A stretch of DNA of 5,501 nt from an uncultured Clostridia bacterium (GTDB lineage: Bacteria; Bacillota; Clostridia; Oscillospirales; Acutalibacteraceae), in NCBI GenBank assembly GCA_947165115.1, contig CAMUZD010000136.1, positions 1-5,501 of the forward strand, in the 5' to 3' direction. Positions 1 to 5,501 of the stretch are shown one piece after another. The notes below the pieces were generated by a model. It worked only from the letters and a program-made list of their open reading frames with translations, did not search any database and was not told the DNA's origin. The first letter of the stretch is position 1; each line of letters opens with the position of its first letter. Made by a program: the position numbers and the translations under genes.

Positions 1-1912
1 CATCGTCATCGGGCTCAATCACCGGGTCCGTGGCGGAATCAATCGCCCCGAGCCCTCTTCTGATTGTTGATTTTGCCTTCTTTGCGAGCTCGGTATAGTC
101 CTTTGCCTTTGCCTGCTCTTTCCTGAGCTTATCGAGTTCCATGAGAAGGGCCTGCGCCTCGCGCTTTGCCTGCTCGACTATCCTGAGCGCCTGACCGCGC
201 GCCTTTTCTAGTTCTTTTTCGCGCAGTTCGGCGATTTCACGTTTCTTATTCTCGGCGTCTTCGCTGTCGCGTTTCGCCTTTTCGGAGAGCTCCTTTGCGC
301 TCTCGTATTCGCCCTCCATTTTTCTGCGGGTTTCCTCAAGGCGGTCGACGACATTTTCGAATTCTCTGTTTTCCGCGGAAACGAGCTCGTTTGCCCTTGC
401 GATTACGCTTTCGCCGAGTCCGAGGCGCTTGCTTATCGCAAGCGCATTGGATTTACCGGGCACGCCTATCAGCAGACGGTAGGTTGGTCTCAGAGTCTTG
501 ATATCGAATTCACAGCAGCCGTTTTCAACTCTCGGCGTATCGAGTGCGTAAGCTTTCAGCTCCGCATAATGCGTGGTTGCCGCGACTTTTGCACCCTGAG
601 TATGAAGCTGCTCGAGCACAGCCATCGCCAGCGCCGCGCCCTCTACGGGGTCTGTGCCTGCGCCGAGCTCATCTATGAGCACGAGCGAATTATCATCCGC
701 TGCGCCGAGAATCTCGACTATCGTTTTCATGTGGGCGGAGAAGGTCGAGAGCGACTGTTCTATGCTCTGCTCATCGCCTATATCAACAAGTATTTCATTG
801 AATACGGATACTTCGCTTCTGTCAGCGGCGGGAATCATCAGCCCGCACATTGTCATCATAGTCAGCAGGCCGAGAGTTTTGATTGATACTGTTTTACCGC
901 CGGTATTCGGACCTGTGATAACAAGTGTGTCAAAATCCCTTCCGAGCGATATATCAACGGGAACTGCCTTTTTCGGGTCGAGCAGAGGATGCCTTGCGCC
1001 CCTGAGATTGATAATACCTTTATCGTTAATGATTGCGGGGCTCGCCTTGAGCGAATAGGCATACTGCGCCTTTGCAAAAATCAGATTGATTTCCACCGCG
1101 CATTCATAACTGTCCTTGATTCCCTGGGCGAAATCACCCGCCTGGGATGAGAGATCGGCAAGAATTCTGTCAATCTCCTCGCGTTCCTTGGATTTAAGAA
1201 CTTTTATCTCATTGTTAGCCTCGACCACCGCCATCGGCTCGATAAAAACTGTCGCTCCGCTCGATGATGTATCGTGAACGAGACCGGGAACCTCGCTTCT
1301 GTATTCATTCTTGACGGGCACAACATATCTGCCGTTTCTCTGGGTGACGATATTCTCCTGCAGGTATTTTGACATGGTTGAGGAGCGGGTCAGCTTATCG
1401 AGTTTCTCGCGCACTCCCGCTTCCTGAATCCTGATTTTTCTTCTGATATCCGCAAGCAGGGGAGAAGCCTTATCGGCTATTTCATCCTCTGCTGTGATTG
1501 CCGTAAAAATAGCGCTCTCGAGGAACTTGTTAGGTGTCAGCGCGTTGAAAAGCGTATCAAGGGAGCTTGCAACCCCCGAATTCAATGCTCTCCACTGCGA
1601 AAGTGAGCGGATGACGCGAAGAACCTCGCCTATGTCGAGCAGTTCACGTGTGTTGAGAACGCTTCCCGCGGCTGCTCTGGCAAGGGCGTTATTTACGTTT
1701 TTCAGTCCGCCGAATGAAGGACCGCCGAATCTCGCGAGCAGGGTATGCGCGTCGAGGGTAGAGGCGAGAAGCGCCTTCGCGAGATTGATATCCGTTTCGG
1801 GTTTCAGATGAAGCGCCTCGTATCTCGCATCCTCACAGCCCGTGAATTCAGCAAGCCTTTCGAGCACCTTGTCAAATTCAAGCGCCTTTGAGTTTCTTTC
1901 AAAATAATCCAT
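1..1912 (-). CDS. mutS2: Endonuclease MutS2 (MutS family ATPase), C-terminus cut off by window edge
   Basis: The frame is open from the ATG at 1912 to base 1 (637 complete codons) with no stop, so the gene runs off the window. Seen: an N-terminal MutS-like core with the MutS2-typical stretches QRNGRYVVPVK and VHDTSSSGATVFIEP; Walker A GPNTGGKT at residues 334-341; the ABC-type signature STFSAHM at 389-395; Walker B LVLIDELGAGTDP at 410-422 (D414, E415); the H-loop motif TTHY; and GVPGKSNAL. A long Lys/Glu/Arg/Ala-rich coiled coil follows at about 515-622. Family knowledge: MutS2 proteins are near 780 residues, lack the mismatch-recognition domain of MutS and end in a KOW-like segment and an Smr nuclease domain. 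About 150 residues, including Smr, should therefore lie beyond base 1. Known roles are suppression of recombination and, in Bacillus subtilis, rescue of collided ribosomes. The start is supported by GGAAGGAA at 1918-1925, 5 bases upstream. It is the last visible gene of the leftward operon, 19 bases after the preceding stop. Confidence 0.96.
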   Translation of the reverse strand, partial: MDYFERNSKALEFDKVLERLAEFTGCEDARYEALHLKPETDINLAKALLASTLDAHTLLARFGGPSFGGLKNVNNALARAAAGSVLNTRELLDIGEVLRVIRSLSQWRALNSGVASSLDTLFNALTPNKFLESAIFTAITAEDEIADKASPLLADIRRKIRIQEAGVREKLDKLTRSSTMSKYLQENIVTQRNGRYVVPVKNEYRSEVPGLVHDTSSSGATVFIEPMAVVEANNEIKVLKSKEREEIDRILADLSSQAGDFAQGIKDSYECAVEINLIFAKAQYAYSLKASPAIINDKGIINLRGARHPLLDPKKAVPVDISLGRDFDTLVITGPNTGGKTVSIKTLGLLTMMTMCGLMIPAADRSEVSVFNEILVDIGDEQSIEQSLSTFSAHMKTIVEILGAADDNSLVLIDELGAGTDPVEGAALAMAVLEQLHTQGAKVAATTHYAELKAYALDTPRVENGCCEFDIKTLRPTYRLLIGVPGKSNALAISKRLGLGESVIARANELVSAENREFENVVDRLEETRRKMEGEYESAKELSEKAKRDSEDAENKKREIAELREKELEKARGQALRIVEQAKREAQALLMELDKLRKEQAKAKDYTELAKKAKSTIRRGLGAIDSATDPVIEPDDD

Positions 1913-1931
1913 TATATTTCCTTCCGGTCAG

Positions 1932-2846
1932 TTAAAAACCGTAATAAGAAGTCGTGGTTTCGGTATCCGTTGAGCTTTCATTTGTAATATCCGATGAGTT
2001 TTCGGTGCTTTCTTCTGTCACGGGGTTGCCGTATTCATCGGTCTGAAGCTCGGTTTCGCTTTCGGATTCATCGGTGACCTCATCCGTGATTTCCTCGGGA
2101 ACGGTCGTATCCTCTTTGATTGTCGTCGGCTCGGTCACGACCTGAGTCGTCGATTTGAGCTGCTTTGCTATCTCCTGATTATCCGCCGCCTGAATTGAAG
2201 CGACATATATATCGCCGTTTCTCTCGCGCAGGGTTATCTTCATATATTTATCGGGCTCGGGTGAGGTATATTCACCGCCGTTGATATCAGCCCATGCCTT
2301 GTTCGCTATGTAGCCGACATTGAGAATAACGCTTGTGCCCTGCTTGTCGATGCCTATTACCTGCGGCGTGTAAATCGCTTCAACGCCCGTAATCGGGAGA
2401 ATATAGCTCTTCTGCGCCGCATCATAGGTGATATCGTATCCGCTCATGTCTATTGATGAATGCAGGGAGGCAAGGTCGATTTCATTTCCGTAAAGACCGG
2501 TGAACGCCTTCTCGATATCCGCTTGAGGCACGAGGATACCTATGGTTTCGCCCTGTGAATACGGATATTTGCTCATTCCCGCCTCGTCGCTGAGAAGCGA
2601 CCATATCGCGCTGTAGAGAAGCTGCGATTTATTCGCCTGAGTCAGGTCGTCAAACGGGTCGGGGTCAAACATGACAACGGGCTTGAGCATCTCTTCGTAT
2701 CTTGCCTTAGCGGCAGTGTCATCCGCCTTTGCTTTTATGAATCTCACAGTCGCGCCGATTACGGCGATAAGCCCTATAAGCGCAAAAATGATTACGATTA
2801 TTCCGACCGGCAGAGCCGCTCTGTTTTTCTTTCTTCTTTTAGCCAT
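1932..2846 (-). CDS. Membrane-anchored exported protein of unknown function with acidic Thr/Ser-rich tail
   Basis: I do not recognise the family of this 304-residue protein. Seen: a very basic N-terminus (MAKRRKKNR), one hydrophobic segment at about 12-34, and a short linker. A mixed alpha/beta region follows at about 60-225, with alternating strand-like stretches such as YILPITGVEAIYTPQVIGI and VILNVGYIANKAWADI. A low-complexity tail from about 231 to the end is rich in Thr, Ser, Asp and Glu and finishes SYYGF. There is no lipobox cysteine and no LPXTG sorting signal. Inference: positive charge before the membrane segment predicts the N-terminus inside and the rest outside, so this is a type II anchored envelope protein whose tail may be a wall-spanning spacer. 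The ATG is supported by GGAGG at 2852-2856, 5 bases upstream. It sits 11 bases after the FHA gene and 19 bases before mutS2, so it is probably co-transcribed with both. The globular part could be an NTF2-like or similar small sensor fold; that is a guess. Confidence 0.85.
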   Translation of the reverse strand: MAKRRKKNRAALPVGIIVIIFALIGLIAVIGATVRFIKAKADDTAAKARYEEMLKPVVMFDPDPFDDLTQANKSQLLYSAIWSLLSDEAGMSKYPYSQGETIGILVPQADIEKAFTGLYGNEIDLASLHSSIDMSGYDITYDAAQKSYILPITGVEAIYTPQVIGIDKQGTSVILNVGYIANKAWADINGGEYTSPEPDKYMKITLRERNGDIYVASIQAADNQEIAKQLKSTTQVVTEPTTIKEDTTVPEEITDEVTDESESETELQTDEYGNPVTEESTENSSDITNESSTDTETTTSYYGF

Positions 2847-2857
2847 AGCTGCCTCCG

Positions 2858-3247
2858 TTATCTTACAAACAGCAAATCGATTTTGCCGAGTGTTATCTTG
2901 TCGCCCGCTGTGATTACGGTCTGCTTTTCAATCCGTCCGCCGTTTACCAGAACGATGTCGTCCTTTGTAATCGGTTTTATATACCAGGCGTCCCTGCCGC
3001 AGGAAATGACGGCGTGATGCCTAGAAATGGTAGGGTAATTGAGAATAATATCGCAGTCCTTGAAACTGCCTATGGAAGTCTCCCTGCTCGTAATCATATA
3101 GTTATCCGCATTGACGGTGTTTATCAGCTGCACATTCCCGAGCGAGGGGCTTCTGCGCCGAAGCAGGGCCATAACGCAGAGCGCGAGAATTATTATCGCG
3201 AGTATCGGCAGCGAATACCGCATAATATCGGTCAGATTTTCGTTCAT
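2858..3247 (-). CDS. Membrane-anchored FHA-domain protein
   Basis: This 129-residue protein has a single hydrophobic segment at about 12-29, then RRR at 30-32, then a forkhead-associated domain at about 39-129. The FHA core is visible as TSIGSFKDCDIIL (57-69), the SRHH motif with S75 and H78, W88, VNGG with N102 and G103, and the closing GDKITLGKIDLLF. FHA domains bind phosphothreonine peptides, usually products of Ser/Thr kinases. Here the residue after the first conserved glycine is S61 where an arginine is usual, so phosphopeptide binding may be altered. The positive charges just after the membrane segment predict that the FHA domain is cytoplasmic. The ATG at 3247 is preceded by GAGGA at 3255-3259 with 7 bases of spacing. 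It is the first gene of the leftward operon, directly downstream of a near-consensus promoter. FHA membrane proteins in Clostridia often sit near cell-wall or division genes; no kinase or phosphatase gene is present in this window. The FHA call is firm; the biological role is unknown. Confidence 0.9.
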   Translation of the reverse strand: MNENLTDIMRYSLPILAIIILALCVMALLRRRSPSLGNVQLINTVNADNYMITSRETSIGSFKDCDIILNYPTISRHHAVISCGRDAWYIKPITKDDIVLVNGGRIEKQTVITAGDKITLGKIDLLFVR

Positions 3248-3283
3248 ATCATTGTCCTCGCAAGCACAAATTTACTCATTATA

Positions 3284-3312
3284 ATTTTACTGTTTATAGA
3301 AGTAAATGTCAA
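3284..3312 (-). promoter_or_regulatory. Sigma-A-type promoter for the leftward FHA-unknown-mutS2 operon
   Basis: On the minus strand, a perfect -35 box TTGACA (3312-3307) is followed after exactly 17 bases by TAAAAT (3289-3284), a 5/6 match to the -10 consensus. Transcription would begin near 3277, giving a leader of about 30 bases that contains the FHA gene's ribosome binding site. A second -10-like box, TATAAT (3283-3278), directly abuts the first. With TTTACT (3306-3301) it would form a weaker alternative, also with 17-base spacing. Identified by eye only. Confidence 0.75.
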
Positions 3313-3340
3313 TATAAATAAAATAAACTTTATAAGAATA

Positions 3341-3369
3341 TAGACATTACGGCGCATTTGAGTTATAAT
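3341..3369 (+). promoter_or_regulatory. Sigma-A-type promoter for the rightward phoH-ybeY-dgkA-era operon
   Basis: A -35 box TAGACA (3341-3346, 5/6 match) and a perfect -10 box TATAAT (3364-3369) are separated by 17 bases. The start of transcription would fall near 3376, leaving a short leader of about 26 bases before the phoH ATG at 3402. The leader holds a G-rich ribosome binding site at 3391-3395. The very AT-rich stretch at 3311-3340 lies between the two divergent -35 boxes and could serve as an UP element for either promoter. Identified by eye only. Confidence 0.72.
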
Positions 3370-3401
3370 ACATACTGAATAATTATAATCGGGGGAAAGG
3401 T

Positions 3402-4367
3402 ATGTTTGAGCAGATTATAAATGTTGACAGAATGGAGCAGGCGGTTTCGCTCTTCGGCTCGTTTGATGAGAATATAAAGCTTATTGAGAAGGAATTCTCG
3501 GTGAATGTAATCAGCCGCGGCTCGGAGCTCAAGGTCACCGGCGAGGCGGAGAATGTCGGGCTCGGCATCAGGGCTATAAACGGTCTGCTGACTCTCATCA
3601 ACCGCGGCGAATCGCTGAGCGATCAGAATGTCCGCTACGTCATAGCGCTCGTAAAAGAGGGTAATGATGATAAGCTGGAAAAGATGACGGCCGACTGCGT
3701 CTGCATTTCCGCGAAAGGCAAGCCTATTAAGCAGAAGACACTCGGGCAGAAAAGATATATTGAGAATATCCGCAGCAATACCGTAACTCTCGGCGTAGGG
3801 CCTGCGGGCACGGGCAAGACCTATCTCGCGGTTGCCATGGCGGTCACCGCTTTCAGGGCGAAGGAGGTAAACAGAATCATCCTTACGCGCCCCGCTGTCG
3901 AAGCCGGCGAGAAGCTCGGCTTCCTTCCCGGAGATTTACAGCAGAAGGTTGACCCTTATCTGCGACCGCTCTATGACGCTCTCTTTGATATGCTCGGAGC
4001 GGAGAGCTTTCAGAAGCATCAGGAGAGAGGAGATATCGAAGTCGCCCCGCTCGCCTATATGAGAGGCCGCACCCTTGACGACAGCTTCATTATCCTTGAC
4101 GAGGCGCAGAATACAACGAGCGAGCAGATGAAAATGTTCCTGACGCGTCTCGGCTTCAATTCAAAAATGGTCGTCACGGGTGATATTACCCAGATTGACC
4201 TGCCGGACGGTAAGAAATCGGGCCTCAAGGAGGCTCTCGCGATTCTTAAGAATATCGAAGGTATAGGCATTACCAGATTCAGCGAAAAAGATGTAGTCCG
4301 CCACCGCCTTGTTCAGGATATTATCAAGGCCTATGACAGAGTCGAGGAGGAGAAGAGGAAAAAATGA
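3402..4367 (+). CDS. phoH: PhoH-family ATPase (PhoH/YbeZ type)
   Basis: This 321-residue protein is of normal length for the PhoH-like/YbeZ family. Seen: an N-terminal region (about 1-105) with the ENIKLIEKEF...RGSELKVTG pattern usual in these proteins, probably a small KH-like nucleic-acid-binding fold. The P-loop ATPase domain has Walker A GPAGTGKT at 133-140 (K139), the family stretch LTRPAVEAGEKLGFLPGDLQQKVDPYLRPLYD, Walker B IILDEAQN with D233 and E234, and TGDITQIDLP from about 259. Family knowledge: PhoH proteins are related to superfamily 1 helicases, and YbeZ interacts with the YbeY nuclease in ribosome and rRNA metabolism. The old link to phosphate starvation in E. coli PhoH need not apply here. 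The ATG at 3402 is supported by GGGGGA at 3391-3396 with about 6 bases of spacing. It is first in the rightward operon, and its stop overlaps the ybeY start by 4 bases (ATGA), implying coupled translation. Confidence 0.97.
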   Translation: MFEQIINVDRMEQAVSLFGSFDENIKLIEKEFSVNVISRGSELKVTGEAENVGLGIRAINGLLTLINRGESLSDQNVRYVIALVKEGNDDKLEKMTADCVCISAKGKPIKQKTLGQKRYIENIRSNTVTLGVGPAGTGKTYLAVAMAVTAFRAKEVNRIILTRPAVEAGEKLGFLPGDLQQKVDPYLRPLYDALFDMLGAESFQKHQERGDIEVAPLAYMRGRTLDDSFIILDEAQNTTSEQMKMFLTRLGFNSKMVVTGDITQIDLPDGKKSGLKEALAILKNIEGIGITRFSEKDVVRHRLVQDIIKAYDRVEEEKRKK

Positions 4368-4864
4368 ATTCCAAGGTCAGAGTCATTATTTCAAAAGATG
4401 ATAATGTCATCGTTCCCACGGGCGTGAGAATGCTCGTGAGGCGCTGCTGCACAGCGGTTCTGATAAATGAGCTTTTTGACGGTCCGGCAGAGGTCAGCGT
4501 CACTTTTACCGATGACGTTCATATCCGCGAGCTCAATAAACAATACAGGGATATTGATAAATCGACCGATGTTCTCTCGTTCCCGCTCGGCGAAAACGGC
4601 GAATATGATATCAATCATGATACGGGCGCGAAGATTCTCGGTGATATAGTCATTTCCATAGACCACGCCGAGGCTCAGGCTGAGGAATACGGCCACTCTC
4701 TCCAGCGTGAAATCGGTTTTCTCACAGTCCACTCGATGCTTCACCTGCTCGGCTACGACCATGTCAACGGCGGGCTCGAGGAGGTCAGGATGAGAGAAAA
4801 GGAAGAGACCGTGCTGACTAAGCTCGGCCTCAAAAGAAACGAAACTTACTATATGGGGAATTGA
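4364..4864 (+). CDS. ybeY: Endoribonuclease YbeY (rRNA maturation factor)
   Basis: This 166-residue protein is of usual length for the family. The diagnostic metal-binding motif HSMLHLLGYDH has H123, H127 and H133, which hold the catalytic zinc in known YbeY structures. Upstream, the stretch IRELNKQYRDIDKSTDVLSFPLGE and the segment LGDIVISIDHAEAQAEEYGHS are also typical. YbeY acts in the cytoplasm as a single-strand endoribonuclease. It is involved in maturation of the 3' end of 16S rRNA and in quality control of defective 30S subunits, working with Era and PhoH/YbeZ-type proteins; both partners are encoded in this operon. The ATG at 4364 overlaps the phoH stop codon (ATGA). A purine-rich run inside the end of phoH (GAGGAGGAGAAGAGG) provides the ribosome binding site. 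The stop at 4862-4864 lies just before the next gene. Confidence 0.97.
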   Translation: MNSKVRVIISKDDNVIVPTGVRMLVRRCCTAVLINELFDGPAEVSVTFTDDVHIRELNKQYRDIDKSTDVLSFPLGENGEYDINHDTGAKILGDIVISIDHAEAQAEEYGHSLQREIGFLTVHSMLHLLGYDHVNGGLEEVRMREKEETVLTKLGLKRNETYYMGN

Positions 4865-4869
4865 CAGTG
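4855..4869 (+). promoter_or_regulatory. Ribosome binding site that decides the dgkA start (GTG 4867 over TTG 4861)
   Basis: GGGGAA at 4855-4860 is the only Shine-Dalgarno-like run here. It directly abuts the upstream in-frame TTG (4861-4863), leaving no spacing. It sits 6 bases ahead of the in-frame GTG (4867-4869), which is a normal distance. Beginning at GTG also gives the usual DgkA-like N-terminus, MKSFLKGF. The TTG start would add only two residues. Confidence 0.65.
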
Positions 4870-5373
4870 AAAAGTTTTCTCAAAGGATTTGTATATGCGG
4901 GCAGGGGAATCGCCTACTGCCTGGCGAAAGAGCGCAATATGCGCATTCATCTGACTTTCACGGTTTATATGTTCGGCTTTCTGACAGTGTTTGATTTCTT
5001 TGAAATAAATAAAACCGAGTTTGCCGTGCTGATTGCTCTGTGCGCTCTCGTTATGTCGCTCGAGGCGGTCAATACCGCGATAGAGAGGGCAGTCGATCAG
5101 ACGTCGAAGGAAATCACTGAGCTTGCGCGCGTCGCCAAGGATACGGCGGCGGGTGCTGTGCTGATTGCCGCTATCGCGTCGGTTGTGTGCGGAATAATAA
5201 TCATGTGGCAGCCCGAAGCATTCAGGGCAATGTTTGAATACTACAAAACTCATTTATGGGTTTTTGCAATTTTGATTTTAAGCATTATCCTGTCTCTTTT
5301 CTTCATCTTTCACGGTAAAAAGAGGCAGGGCAATGAGCAGCAAATGAAAACGGAGAATAAGCAGGATGACTAA
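4867..5373 (+). CDS. dgkA: DgkA-family undecaprenol/diacylglycerol kinase with extra C-terminal membrane segment
   Basis: Integral membrane lipid kinase of 168 residues from the GTG start. Seen: an amphipathic N-terminal helix with KERNMRIH (21-28), a membrane segment at about 29-45, and a second at about 50-68 leading into the catalytic EAVNTAIERAVD. Then AKDTAAGAVL (90-99, D92) opens a third membrane segment at about 94-114. E66, N69 and E73 have the same spacing as the active-site E69, N72 and E76 of E. coli DgkA. Family knowledge: in Gram-positive bacteria this type mainly phosphorylates undecaprenol with ATP, replenishing the undecaprenyl phosphate carrier for cell-wall synthesis. Standard members are about 120-140 residues. 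This one continues with a linker, a fourth hydrophobic segment at about 130-148 and a charged tail (GKKRQGNEQQMKTENKQDD), but carries no phosphatase domain. It lies between ybeY and era, as in Bacillus, and its end overlaps the era start by 8 bases. The exact lipid substrate is inferred. Confidence 0.9.
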   Translation: MKSFLKGFVYAGRGIAYCLAKERNMRIHLTFTVYMFGFLTVFDFFEINKTEFAVLIALCALVMSLEAVNTAIERAVDQTSKEITELARVAKDTAAGAVLIAAIASVVCGIIIMWQPEAFRAMFEYYKTHLWVFAILILSIILSLFFIFHGKKRQGNEQQMKTENKQDD

Positions 5374-5501
5374 GACTGTATTTACGGCGATAGTGGGCTG
5401 CCCGAATGTGGGTAAATCCTCGCTGCTCAACAGAATTCTCGGCAGCAAGGTCGCCATCGTCACAAAGAAACCGCAGACCACGAGGACCAAGATTACGGGA
5501 G
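5366..5501 (+). CDS. era: GTPase Era, N-terminal fragment (runs off the window)
   Basis: Forty-five complete codons are present before the window ends. The fragment MTKTVFTAIVGCPNVGKSSL carries the G1/P-loop GCPNVGKS at residues 11-18 (K17), followed by LLNRILGSKVAIVTKKPQTTR. The PQTTR segment (36-40) is the Era-type G2/switch I region, which separates Era from the related EngA (Der) and MnmE GTPases. C12 in the P-loop replaces the arginine seen in many Era proteins; this is a variable position. Era is an essential GTP-binding protein that binds the 3' end of 16S rRNA through a C-terminal KH domain (outside the window) and promotes 30S subunit maturation, in functional partnership with YbeY. 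The ATG overlaps the end of dgkA by 8 bases. GGAG at 5352-5355, 10 bases upstream and inside dgkA, is the likely ribosome binding site, so translation is probably coupled. Confidence 0.94.
   Translation, partial: MTKTVFTAIVGCPNVGKSSLLNRILGSKVAIVTKKPQTTRTKITG

Noticed and set aside
295..1058. Plus-strand open frames at 295-501, 569-886 and 654-1058 opposite mutS2
   Set aside because: They lie antisense to a clearly conserved MutS2 frame with intact ATPase motifs, have no convincing ribosome binding site, and their translations look like random Arg/Ser/His-rich shadow sequence.
862..1811. Minus-strand frame at 862-1077 and plus-strand frame at 1494-1811
   Set aside because: Both are out of frame within or antisense to mutS2 and show no domain-like sequence.
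1935..2156. The Thr-rich tail as a phosphothreonine ligand for the adjacent FHA domain
   Set aside because: Charge distribution around the membrane segments predicts the tail outside and the FHA domain inside the cell, so a direct interaction is unlikely.
3014..3343. Plus-strand 109-codon frame opposite the FHA gene, ending in a hydrophobic stretch
   Set aside because: The FHA frame on the other strand has conserved motifs and a proper ribosome binding site. The hydrophobic end simply reflects AT-rich promoter DNA.
3384..3389. A second TATAAT just upstream of phoH as an alternative -10 box
   Set aside because: Transcription would start inside the ribosome binding site, and the nearest -35-like box (TTGAGT, 3358-3363) is 20 bases away, too far for a good promoter.
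3248..3401. Riboswitch, small RNA or intrinsic terminator in the divergent region
   Set aside because: The region is only 154 bases and is filled by two promoters and short leaders. I see no GC-rich stem followed by a T-run and no recognisable aptamer.
4391..5253. Minus-strand frames at 4391-4762 and 4849-5253 opposite ybeY and dgkA
   Set aside because: They are shadows of well-conserved genes; no start signals or recognisable motifs.

Overview
The window reads as chromosomal housekeeping DNA from a Gram-positive member of the Clostridia, most likely near the Ruminococcaceae/Oscillospiraceae. This is inferred from gene content (MutS2; PhoH-YbeY-small membrane lipid kinase-Era), strong purine-rich Shine-Dalgarno sites, N-terminally anchored envelope proteins and protein style; no rRNA is present to confirm it. 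The window is almost entirely coding. There is one intergenic region of note, a short AT-rich divergent promoter region at 3248-3401. I see no tRNA, rRNA, CRISPR array, insertion sequence, attachment site or intrinsic terminator.

Leftward (minus-strand) operon, read from 3247 down to 1: a small membrane-anchored FHA-domain protein (2858-3247), a membrane-anchored exported protein of unknown function with a Thr/Ser/Asp/Glu-rich tail (1932-2846), then mutS2 (1-1912). mutS2 is cut by the window edge after 637 residues. Gaps of 11 and 19 bases and a good ribosome binding site before each gene suggest one transcript from a near-consensus promoter at 3284-3312.

Rightward (plus-strand) operon: phoH (3402-4367), ybeY (4364-4864), a DgkA-family undecaprenol/diacylglycerol kinase with an extra C-terminal membrane segment (start best placed at GTG 4867, to 5373), and the first 45 codons of era (5366 to the window edge). 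The overlaps phoH/ybeY (4 bases) and dgkA/era (8 bases) point to translational coupling. This is the conserved Firmicutes phoH-ybeY-dgkA-(cdd)-era cluster with cdd missing. It links a PhoH ATPase, the YbeY rRNA-processing nuclease and the Era 30S-assembly GTPase with recycling of a cell-wall lipid carrier.

Most genes here are ordinary and confidently identified. The least explained part is the FHA protein plus the unknown exported protein upstream of mutS2. I find no strong evidence for a wholly new system; the findings list modest oddities.
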